Shown here: in pieces, positions 37,536 through 50,100 of the stretch | How positions within the stretch are numbered: position 1 is the first letter of the stretch | Layout: each line of letters opens with the position of its first letter | Source of the DNA: Sipunculus nudus | Lineage: Eukaryota; Annelida; Sipuncula; Golfingiida; Sipunculidae | DNA: 64,000 nt | Assembly: GCA_026874595.1 (NCBI GenBank) | Contig: CM049312.1 | Coordinates: 31,311,456-31,375,455 of the forward strand | Direction: 5' to 3' | Position numbers and translations under genes: made by a program | The notes under the pieces: generated by a model | What the model was told of the DNA's origin: nothing | What the model saw: the letters and a program-made list of their open reading frames with translations, nothing else | The model's database searches: none

Positions 37536-39822
37536 GTATGTGTTAGTTTATTACTTCTTAACATAAAAACACATCCAATCAGCTGATTCTGTATTTACAA
37601 CTATTCATTCATTATTTTAAGTCTTCATGATTTATAAACATTTATCATTCCAAGCAAATCATTTAAAACGAATAAAGATATTTGTTTTGATACCATGTCT
37701 TAATGATATAAATTAATATGCAGTTTCTGGATTTCTCTTCCACCATTTTGCGAAGTCTGAGGAAAGACAAATTAGGACCATCCTTGACATTTTGCTGTAA
37801 TGTTTGTGAATGTTTGCGACAAAAAAAAAAATTAAAACATGTACACCTTTTTTTTTACATGTTGCCGACGAAGTATTTTGGAATTGTTTATTAAACAATA
37901 AATCCTCTATGTAATGGAAACTCATTTCAGATCTTGTTGGTTTACCAAATCTTGTAAATTACTGTTAGATTAGTGTGTTTACATATCGGAGTATATCTGT
38001 CAGCTGTAGATTAAGGTCCTATTATAAGCACCTTATCAATTTACCCGAAATTCTTACGTAAAAAGATCAATACAATACACACCTTCCCATATTTATGCCT
38101 AACATTGTTGTTTCGTTCTGTTGAAGTTACGAATATGAACTAATATTAAAAAAATAGATATTCAGGAACTTTCAAAGGCGACATAAGTCGCTCATGTCAA
38201 ACCCGTATTTCTGTTCACTTGATGACTTGTCTAGGACTATGCTTTGGTTAACATTTAATCAATGTTTCCACGTAAATCTCGGCTCTAACACCTCCACGCG
38301 TCTTTCGATTAATGTCAACAGGAAAGACAGACTTTTTATGCTTATGTAATATCTGACAGATGCTCAATAATGAATCAAATATTGTATTTTAACACCTTGT
38401 ATTTCTATTGGCCGCCGTCTTATTAAGAGCTGCGTGTTACAAGGTATTATTAGATCTATACCGATCATTCCTTATACGGAGAGATGTCATGTATGGTCGA
38501 GTAAATATAACTCGCGCAATCAGCCGAGAGTAAACATCCACGCGGACTATTATTAGATGGGGTATGGGTAAACATTTACTCCTGATACGGAAATTTATTT
38601 ACACATGGCCATAAAATCAAGTGCTTCCGTTTTAACCGTTTTCCCAGCCATAGCAAGAAAAGTACTTTTTATTGAATCAGTACGCATACTTGCTGTTTGT
38701 TTTGTTGCTGAATGAAAAGTCATTAACCGCCTCACGCTTGTTCAATGTGGGGCTTTCAACAAATATTTAGCAATAAATGCCGGTCTTAACATCAGCTACA
38801 TGGCATGGGCTAACATTCACTGCCTGAATTGAGAGTTAACAAAGCAGAATTTACTTCTGAGTTGTGTTAGTTAATATTTCATTGGCATTATGATGACTAT
38901 TCATTATACCAGGAGTATCATTTGCAACCAGAAATATGCATTCTCAGGAATGAAGGCCTCCACAACGTGGGTGGTCCTCAATGCTGGGTACTCAGCAACT
39001 CGAGTTTTCATTCACATATTGTGCCTATATAACCATTTTCAATCGTGCATGCTTTGCTGCACATGTTTGAATATTCCATAATGTCCGTCTGGAATCCCGA
39101 TCATGATCCGGACCCACAATAAATGCAAATCGGATCTTCACTGGCCCATTGTCGTGGTGCCCTGAAATTTGCTTGAGATTCCGTTCATGATTGCGTGTTT
39201 TATGTTGTGAACAAACACTCGCACACACACATAAACACACACAATCACACACGAACGGGGGTGAAAGCATATCCTCCTGACAGAGACAGCCAATACAACT
39301 GTCATGAAACTTAATTAAACAGGTTAATGATTACATTATTCAGCATTTTGAAGCATGTTCATATATTTCAAAATGCCTGTGCGGTCAGTTTCCTGTCTCT
39401 TAACAATTAATAACAAAAATTGCAGAATTCTCTTATTTTTTCGATAAATTTTCTATTTTTAAGTTTTCAAGAAAATAGAATAAAATAGAAATAAATAAAA
39501 TTTTGAAGAAATTTCGTTTTATCAAGACATGCTCCTTACTCGTAGCAAAACCAATGTGGTATGTCATGTTCTTTTCGAATTATCTTGCATTTATATAGAT
39601 AATTTATCATAAAAACGTTAAAATAAACACTAATCCTTACTGATTCCATAAAGTGTCTGAGAACTCAACCTTTTTTTATTCATCCTAAACATTCATATGT
39701 CTGCAGATTGTAAATTGTCATTTCAATTCTTAACGTCCATCCCCATTTCTGTCGGATTCTTTATCATCATGTCTGGGTTTTTTTTTTTTGTTTTTTTTTA
39801 CTCACTGTTTCATCCCCTCGTA

Positions 39823-39857
<35 letters not shown>

Positions 39858-41094
39858 CTTTACAGGAAGTGGTCACTTGGTCAGCTTGTAACCTCTCATT
39901 ACAACCCAGTTTAAACTGGCAGTGTAAGCCCACCCTATGGTGACCTGGTATTAGCGATTAGCCTACATGGACGACATCAGTGCCCATAAATTATTCATAT
40001 CCATCTGTGTATCAATCTAATCAAGTTTTCTCTAGGGGCAGAGATGTTACAATTATCTTCTACACTTTTGATATATAATCCCTGTCCTGGTCTATCCTAT
40101 CTGTCCTTTGACCTCCATGTATCCTAAATATGTTATTAATATGTATGTAATGTATAATAACAAAATTATCATATGATTAAGAAGATTTTTCAATAATATT
40201 TCTGTTGGATTGAGGAAAACATCCGACAGTTTTTCTAGAACTTTGACGTTTAGGGCATGTCTATTGTTTTAATGGTATTTCCATTAAGAGCTTCACGAAC
40301 AAACTCATACATATATATGTATATATAACGTAATTTAGCAACGTGTGACCCCAGGGATTTCAAATTATTTCTGCAATTGCAATTAAGTTTTCAAAGAAAA
40401 CCTGATACAAACCTTAAGTTTTTTGCGCAATTCTCCCTAACAATGCTTTATTTTCAGTGTACGTTTTGCCCCATTCACTTTCTCTACGAGTCGTATAGCA
40501 AACGTACTGGTGGTGCCATAAAAATGAAGAATTTAAAAAAGGAAAGTATATAGAGCAGGTAAATAGCCATTTTACAGTGATTTCTTATTTCGTGAACGTT
40601 TTATTAATTGAATACACCCCTCTTTCATGCGTAAATAAGAAAAAAAAATTGTGCATTTACACAGTATTAAAGTTAAATATCGTTTTATTTGTAAAATAAT
40701 ATATTAAAGTGAAATATGTATACCCCTATGGCATTCTTAATAATCCGATCAATTCGAATAGATTGAACGGCAAATTAGTCTCTTTTACAGCCATGTGAAA
40801 GCAGTTCGATTGCATTCTTGAAATAACTTATGGGAACTGCTCCATGTAAGTTAACGTATTTATATTCGACACACGGCACAAAATCATGAAATTAAATGTC
40901 ACATTTCAGACTGCCTGTCACGTGAGTTTTTTGAAGCGATTACAAATGTGTATAGAAGTCCCATTTGGCAATGTATTTCAGCACTGCTAGGATTTAATAT
41001 GTCTAGTTTAAAGGAAAATGTGTCTTTATTATACATCACAATGTTGTATAACAAATGCCACGGGGCCAAGGGGAAATTTAAATACCTGTCGATA

Positions 41095-41141
<47 letters not shown>

Positions 41142-44100
41142 ATATAAGTAAAGGCGGTTGTGAAAAACAAACAAAAACTTTTTTCTGAACATATTCCATA
41201 ATGAATGCAAATAGTCAAAGTTAGAAGTTTTAACTGCCACGGTTTGAGCGGTTGGGGAGTATGGCGCAGCATTCATAAGCAGACCTAACCATTAAGGTTC
41301 ATGTTGATCCCTAGTGAGATGCTCAAATTAACAACAGCAGCCAATGTAAAAACCGTTCATTGTTTCAGTTGCGACAACTCATAAGTCATAACGCGATTAC
41401 AGGTTGGTGATGCTGTTTATTTGACTGTGATGCAGCGGACTGATGTATACTTTGCCGTCATGATTAAAGTGACAAACAAACGACAAGCCGGGTCTACCAA
41501 TCTGCGTTGCCTTGGCAAGCTAAATCTGACAGCCACGCCATAATTTAAAGAAATAAATAGGCTTCCTGCGCGCTGTTTATTGCTTTGTGATTCTGCCGCT
41601 CTGTCCTCTTTAATTTATCAGCAGCCGCCACAGACTACAGTATAATTTCCACGTTAGAGCAGAATTGATGGCCACCGAGCTTTGTTTTGCCCGTGTGTTC
41701 ACTGTTTCTGCCTTTGTATCCCATGTGTTTTCCTCCCAAGGGTCGTTTGAACCCGGCTTTCAAAGTTTGCCCTTCACTTTGCAAGCGTCATTAAATTGCT
41801 ACCTTTATTTAAAATGGCATATTTTGTCGATATCCCCAGCCAGCTGTCAACGTTAGTGATTCGTCTTTTAAATATCATATAAACCGATCAGCTGGTCAGA
41901 CAATTTTGTGTTCCCTTTCTCACATTCATTGATTCCCAATGTTTCCCAACGGATGAACGTGTGTCCCATGTTTCATTTTTCAATTATATACATATGTATG
42001 ATCGCTCTTGTCAACTGAGGTCATTTTCTCTTGAAAAAAACCATAATACTCTAATGCCGTAATTCCTCCATAAGTGCCGTCGGATTGTACGGTCTTCTTT
42101 ATAGAAAGCATGCTACATGGTTGCTCTATGAAAATACATACAGCTGCGTTTAAATGGGAGCATTATGGGATATGCGGATTTTGGCAGCAGAGCGCGGTAT
42201 AAATTGCGTTAGGCATTTACAGTAAAATACTTCGGTATGGGACAAGTGATGTCAAAACCCCTGAATCACGCTATGTGTGGCGCGGGAGGGGGGGGGGCAT
42301 TTTGTAAGATGCTCCCGAACCCATGTTTGTACTCACTTTTTCGGCCCCTATTCCAAGGCTCATTAGTGCATTAGTGACCTTAACTTTGTGAATATTAATT
42401 GATTGTACTCCTTAAACAGGGACATGTGTCGAATCCACTCGAAAATATAAACATTTTTCATTGGCTCATTCCCAAAATACCCTGCAAACGAACAATGATG
42501 AACGGCGGAGGCAGTTTGCTTTTGTCAGCTATTTTATTTAAATTGAGCTCCGTGGGAGAGGTCAACTGCTAGGACTGCTAGGCAACAAAAAAGCTCAGCG
42601 AACATTGAAATCCCGGTGCGGAATTTCATTCTCTGAGGTTGCCGGTGTGCACAAGCCCTATTGCGGATAAACATCGGACACCCTCACTCCGAAGTACTTG
42701 GAGCCGTGTTTGCATTTACTTATTCGGCCCATATTCCTCAGTTCAGTCCTGTATGTGTGACTGAACATTTGTGAATATGCTTCTTCCCTTCTGGATTCGG
42801 ATCACGTGCCGGATCCGCACCCGTCCATCCTTGTTCCGTTCCCGAATTGTCCTGAAAATTTCAGGAGATTCCGTTCAACATTGCGCGAGTTATGTTGTGA
42901 ACAAACTCAGAAAATAAGCAAACACACACACGCACGAAAGGGAATGAACGCATAGCCTCGTTCCGGAGGCAGTTAAGCTAAATAAATATGAAAAACATAC
43001 AGGACCTGCTTCTCCGTTGAAGAAGTACATTCAGACTAAAGACTAGACGATTAGATAATGTATTGCTTTGACAATCCATCATTCATTATACTGCTGTCAC
43101 CTCGCCTCTCCATATGGGTTTCACAGGACATGCCGATGTGAAATTTTAGGCTTCCATTTGGTGTTTATTTCTAAAAGCTAATGGTATATTTTTTTATGTT
43201 TGGTATACGGAAATATTGTCAATGATACTATAAATGAAGATGACTAATTTTTACAAGAACAAACCCGTATTTCTTGAAATAAATTTCGATTTAAAATTTT
43301 CCATAGGCCGTACTTATGCATTTACCAGGAGAGATTCACCACCAAACTATATGTTAATACTAAAGTTTCAAAAACAACGACTTAAAATAGTATATCCCAT
43401 GTATAAAATACAGAATAGGCAAATAAACTAAATTAGAAAACTTTATCATTATATTAGACTAAGTGAAATTCCGGGAGGACGGGGAGCACTGGGTGCGACC
43501 AGTAAGGGGCGGGAGGGGGGTGGGGCATGACCCCCTACATCCCCTCTGGCTACGCCCCTAGTAATAAAACCGGACTTTTAATTCATCTAACATCTTTTTT
43601 TTTTCAGCTGCAGCCTTCAGACATCGTTGCCACTTCCCGCAGGCAGTACACAGACCAGGCGACGGCCAACGTGACCGCGTGTGGCTGACCCAAACAAGGA
43701 TCAAGGAAATCACACAAGACGTTGAAGGTCAACTGGAAATATATGCTAGACCTCGTAAGTTATTCGTGAAAAGAAAGTTCCACGGTCAATGTTTCCGTGA
43801 CAATAGAGACGAACCATGTTTCAGAAAAGAAACAGTGGCAATTTGGACTTGTACCAAGAGAGAAGGCAAATTTTATAGGATTGAATACAAGGATATTACC
43901 AATGGGTAAGTGGCATTTAATGGATTCTTCATTCAACTGAATAATTTTCAACTTCTCTTGATAATCGTACATATTTAATAAAGCATGGTTTAGTTAAATA
44001 ATTCTCATGTCTGGAACAATCATTCAGTATATTTAAAAATGACATCAGATTTAGTATTATTTCATTATGCTTGTCACATAAATGGTTACCGTTAATGTAA

Positions 44101-47100
44101 GGTTAATGTGAGGTTAAGGTTTACGTAATACACATTCCAATATTCTCAAACTGGATAAAGTGTTAAATGCTCATACTTCACATGTTCCAAACCTTGTGTC
44201 ACATTGACACCCATATTCATACATATCTCACTTTGGCGAAAATAATGAGATAAACAAAGGGACAGACCTTCTCTTCGAGCATGCGCATTGAACGTGAAAG
44301 TCGTCTGCTGGAATAGGGTCCTTTGAGCCACCATTAAGGGTTTTGTTCAATAAAATCAGAGACCTGCAACTAACGCAGACACGAACCCGTACTATAATCT
44401 CTAATAATAAGACAGGATCCCTTTACTTTAATCTTTCGAGACAAAAAAAAAAGAGTCTCATTCGTCAATACAATGGACCCGAACTGTGGTCCAAAAGTTT
44501 CGCTGGTTTGTAGAAAACGGTCAATTAAATCGATGCATGGAGAACGGATGTCTAAAATATTAGCAAGCTATTGTACAAAAGTAGAGAGCAAAAAAAAGAA
44601 TTTTTCAAAAATCTCTTGTCGGCATACAAGCGGAATTATGTGTAAATTAATATGCTTAAGACTTTAACATTTAGTGAAGTGCTGTTACTTATATCAGAAG
44701 ATATTTTAGCATCTCTTGAGGGTTCTCAATGGCCCCTAGTCGTATAACATTATCTCTGTATGATGATTGCTTCGGGAATCCAAGGGGGACGGGGACTGTG
44801 TCGGGTCTTTATCTTTGAATGCAAGTTGGTCGGCAGCAAACCATGACGTGTACAACATAAAAGGGAAAGTTATAAACAGATACTTCATGTTCTCATAGAC
44901 AGAGAGCCCCTAGTTCCTCCACAGACTCCGGTCTCTTTGTGATAGCACAGACAGTCGATCCGGGAATTTCCCCGTGGGTGACTTACTACAGACATGGGAA
45001 CCACCATGTGATCTCGCTAATGACTCGCCGACTGATGGAATGGAAACCTTCTTTATAGCGCCCATTCACCAGCTGAAGTTTACCGACCATTTCACAGTCA
45101 ACCACCAGTGCTCATAAATAGACACTTTATATCTGTTTGACTTTTCAACGTCTTGCCAGAGGCTTTTAAATTAATACGATCTCATTTTGAAGTACATTTG
45201 TTCAAGCTAAAGCTGCACAGTTTATATCGTTTAATGCTGCCATAGCCTATTTCATTTAGATATTTGTATTCTTTTTCATGCATTAAGTGGATTACAAGCA
45301 AAGTAATATGTTTACCTAAAGAAGGGTCTTGTTGGTATAATGAATTATGAAAATTTTACACAATACGCTAATAACGACGAATATTTTATCGCAGGGACTC
45401 GGGTGCTGGGTACGCTTTTTTTTAAGGAAAACTTATTTTCCATAAAGCCATGTGCCACCACAGGCGCCAAGCAATACTAAGCCCTATGCTTTTGAGTTGG
45501 AATGGCCCTATTTGCTGATATGGTGGCAGTCGTTCTATGGCCCCCCGGGGTCACTCTCACTGATAAACCTTATGTCGTGTTTGTTTTAGGTCGGAGCACT
45601 ATACATGCGTACAGTTCCGAAGCCAAGCTCAAGATGTGATACAAGTATGGAAAGGTAGGCTTGGCCTTTTCGCCTCGGGGACGAACTTGTTATCTGCCGG
45701 CCCGTAACGTTATTGTCTATGTAAACCTCTACTAAAGCAAGGGCGCGGCGATAGATGCGCTCTCCGCGAGGTTTATTGCGCCTCCGGGTTCTCTGATATA
45801 GATGGTGATTTGATCGAGCCAGCGCCAATGGAGCCGACGACATGTAACAATGGCGGAACACTGATACTGATCATATCTGAAACGGGGATCTGTCCTATCC
45901 ATAGCTCATGACGGTATTAAACAAAACCATTTTTTTCAGTTCTTGTCGCAGGGACACCTTCTATGATGAAACACCTTCCTTGAAATCTGAATTGTACAGG
46001 ACGATGTATCGTCCCTTCAGCTTACCTCATTGTGAACCCCAAGTAAAGTTTCCACTTTTTCCCTGTTCGCTATAGGAATACTTTGTATTTTACTTATAAT
46101 TCTTCAGCTTTTCAGACATTTGTTGTAGAGATAGGTTTTCCGACATTCTTGGCACGAACACGGTACACCTGCGGGGCAATCGGTGGATTTTAAAAGCTGA
46201 TTGAACAATAACTCACGTCAAAAGATTTTTTCGTTTGCTTTTGTTTTAGCCGGTTTCTCTGTTTCCGTTTAGATCATGCATGATGGCTTCGATACATTCT
46301 GAAACTTCCCATACTTTAACACAATAACTCATCACGCCTTTAAAATTAATCAGGACTTTTTGCTTCCCCAAAGTTTCAATGGGATCTAGCAGGATTTATG
46401 GAAGTGAAACTTGACCTTTCAAACATGACTGTACTGCGGAACTCTGATAACCGTTTATTGCCAAAGTTTCTTGGAACCCGCCGCAAAAATAAGTGCGGGC
46501 TTTTGTTTTCAGATGCTTAATAAACGGCAGCTCACTTCTTTGGTCCAGTGGTTTACCCACTTAAGTTTAATTTATTCTCCATTAATTTGCTATAAGTGCT
46601 CACACACAGAGGAAACTCCTTTATTATTCGTTTAGGCTATGGCTGCTTATTTTACTTATGTTTTGTTTTTGCTGCCATGAAGGTAAAATAACTAGAGAGT
46701 ACCCTTTAAGAGCATACTTTTGCCAACATTTTATTTTTCACCACATCACTTCCGAAATTTAATCAACTTTTCTTTGCCTTGGGATTCGCCTCCCTGACAG
46801 TTCACAATTCCTTCAAAATATTAAGTTCTTTGTGGGAGACTGATAACAAATGGAGAGTAACAAAACCTGCATGTACAACCGAAAACAGTTCCAAAAATAA
46901 TGAACACAATGAAATGATTATCTTCTCCATGAAAGGTTATTGAATGCCATTCATTACTTGTTAAGATGCAGACGAACAGACAAACATACTGACAGAAGAA
47001 CGAAAATATCACCTCGATTCTAGATCAGAGGTAGATGAGATCGATACATAAATAAACATTGAAAAATAACCTGACAGAGTGACACGTTTGCGGTTTCTTA

Positions 47101-50100
47101 ATCTTTAACTGCACATTGTAAAGTGACAAGGTTAAGAAACGTTGAAACCCATAAATATACATGATTGTTACCACGCATAATGCTCTTGTGGGAGAAAGAT
47201 TTGGCCGGCTTAGCGTTGTTATTAGGTATTTAAAATTCCGTTGCATATATTCCAACTAATATTTTAACACATACACACACATACAGTCACTTTTGGTCAC
47301 TAAACGGCTCTTGAGTAAACTGTTCATTAACAAAATAAAATACATTAATTTATGGCATATGAACCAAACTGGGGTAACAGTTTGTGGCCCATCTTGATCA
47401 CATCATTGAAGCTGTAGTATTACTATCATCTTAACAATGTTAAATATAGCATCTTGCTTGTAATTCTTACATTAAAATATGCGTTCTTTATTTTGCAGCT
47501 GATTTTTTCCCGAAGAACCACACTCTTGCGTGTAAGCACATGACCAGTAAGAGAGAAGAGTGGCCGTGGATAAGTAAGTAACAGATCTCCATGTAATTAG
47601 AAGAAAGTGTAATTTTAGACTTATTCAAAAGGTCCTGTTTCTTGAACTATTGCCTGACAGCCCAATGGCCAAAACGTTACTCAAAGGATAGACAAACCGA
47701 AGGAATTTGTACTCTACGGAAATAAGACGTCACCCATAGCTTGGCAGAACCATTGCACAAGAAGTATTAATTAAGGGCATGTTTTGAAATAAGTATTACA
47801 CCGCTCTGAAATTTAGTAAATGCTGTGCTGGAAAGTAATGGTATCAAGACAACCTCAAACGTTTAAAGGTGCCTATTCACCTACCTTTGGAAAAAAAGAG
47901 ATTACATAAGTTTTGGTTTTCTTTGTGTATATGTAAATGATCTAAGGGTAATTCTGGTTATAAAAAAGTTCTTATAACCCCTCCGTGCATGAATGTATAA
48001 ACTTGTTTATCAATAACGTGTTTGTAAACATAGCAATGTTGACAAACGGGAAAAGCATGTGACCTAAGGTGGTAGGATGCATATATGCGGAGGTAGGGTG
48101 GTCACTTGATGCAAAACGCAATTTGCAAAGCTCTGGCTAATCTGTCTTGCCGCCAGTTGTCTTTGTTAGATTTGTTTTGTTCATTTATTTCGGGCCCCCA
48201 CATGTAAAAAACATGTTGATATAAACAAAACAGCCTTTGTGCGGTAATATCCACGTTTTCCGGTCTATTTTTTATAAAAGCTCCTAGGGATTACATTAGT
48301 TTATAAAGGTCATATAGGTGATTGAGCCCTTTTAAGATTTCAATAAATGTAATAGCAAACGCAAATTCTGAAAGCAAAAGCAGCTTGATATTGCAGCGTT
48401 ATTCAGTAAGCGCAGCTGGTCAACGACCTATTGGCAAGCCTGAATTAGGTCAAGTGATTGTTTTCCGTGACTTTTTTTAACCAGAGCGACATATTCCAAC
48501 CAGAGCTGATGTGTATTGATACTCATGTGTATGGCCGAGAGAGTATGTCTATATAATATATCTTAACTTGACACCAAACTTTAGAAAAGGTATTTGTGAT
48601 AGTCACGTTTTCGACAAGAATGTGTTGAGAGCTACCGGCAGAAAACCACGAATCCTAAAGTATTCATGATAGGTTAAGACTCTGCAAGATGTATCATATG
48701 CTGGTACACTAGTTATTAAGACTGATGAATTCCTGAAAAGAGATAGATAATTTGAAACACGACCGATAATAGAACATGCAGATAGGTCACAAAATATTGA
48801 GGGTTCACCCAGTTTATAGCTATGAATCACGTAAACGCTTTTCTGAAAAGGGCCACGGTTTAACGTAACTCCATCCAAGAGGTCCTATAAAGCAGTCTGA
48901 CTCACCTTGGCAGCTAAGAGATCTTTCTTCATCGAACCTTAGCCGTTGTGATTTCGGCCGCCATCTCTTACGGGCCAGTAATTTAATGAGATAGCCGGTA
49001 GAGTTGCTTTAAGGAGCAAGGTCTCTGAAAGCATAGTTCCTCTAGGAAGATGCCTATATTCTCATAATTAAATCGCATATTTCTTTAACTGCTGATAGGT
49101 CGAATCTTCTGAAAGGTACTTTTCCTAATTCAGTGTTTAGGAAACCTTTAAACTTGGATTCAGTCTAAGATCAATTTTACTTATGTTGCTACCATTTTGT
49201 AAATGACAATGCCAGTTTAACTACTTATAAAGCATCCTTAGATGCTGCTAATGGGTGAAAGAAGGTTTTGTTACGGCATGATTGGGTGAATATAATCGTT
49301 AGAGGTCATGACCAGAGTGTATTTGGTCCACCATTTGTTTAGACTATTTGTTAAGACTAATTTCAAATTTCGGAAAAATTCTGCCCCTGTGCATTAATGA
49401 CACAGATGAAATCTGGCTCATGTTTTCATTGTATCTCTGTCATACATTCAACAGTTACTGCAAAGATGGATTTGTAATCCCGGGAATCCATGGAGTCGGA
49501 GACGTTTGCTAGAGTTTTATTCGATATAGTGTTATAGTCTTTGCCGTTTTGCCGATATGACCTTGATCCCACTTGGGTCTCATTATGCGATCTCTGTACA
49601 TCTTCGCTTTAAGCTTATATCTCCTTAGTCGATTGTAAATTACACTTAAGATGCATAAATTAATCTCAGGAAATATGTGGAGCGAATATAAGACTTTTTT
49701 AAGTATATGAGAGAGACAATAATGGTCTTCGTAAATGGAAATGATATTTCACAGTGATGAGACATCATATGCTTTATTGTAATATGAAAAAAATCACTAA
49801 GAAAATACGTTACTTATGAAAATTGCCACTTTTGAAGAAGAACCCTAGAAGAGCAATATTCATGCAAAGATATGACCCTGATATTTTGTCTGAATGGCTC
49901 ACTTTGCGAATCACCGAGTTCAGCTGTTTCATGAATCTAATCAATATATATAATACAAAAATGCTTGTTGGTGATTGCTGTTAATATAACACCTAGTTAG
50001 CGAGAGGTGTATTCATAGTGCACCCATTTACTCTTTCTCACATGATTGGAACCAAGGATTACTGGACGGACAAGATTTATAGTCTAAGCTTCTGAATAAA

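Larger units (their letters stand above)
37536..43607 (+). other. Intron 1
   Basis: 6.07 kb, GTATGT to TTTTCAG. Contains (CT)n at 39825-39855, (GA)n at 41098-41140, the dispersed repeat pair at 38990-39290 and 42690-42990, and a G-run near 42285. The last 170 bases include a repeat terminus close to the acceptor. Confidence 0.75.
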
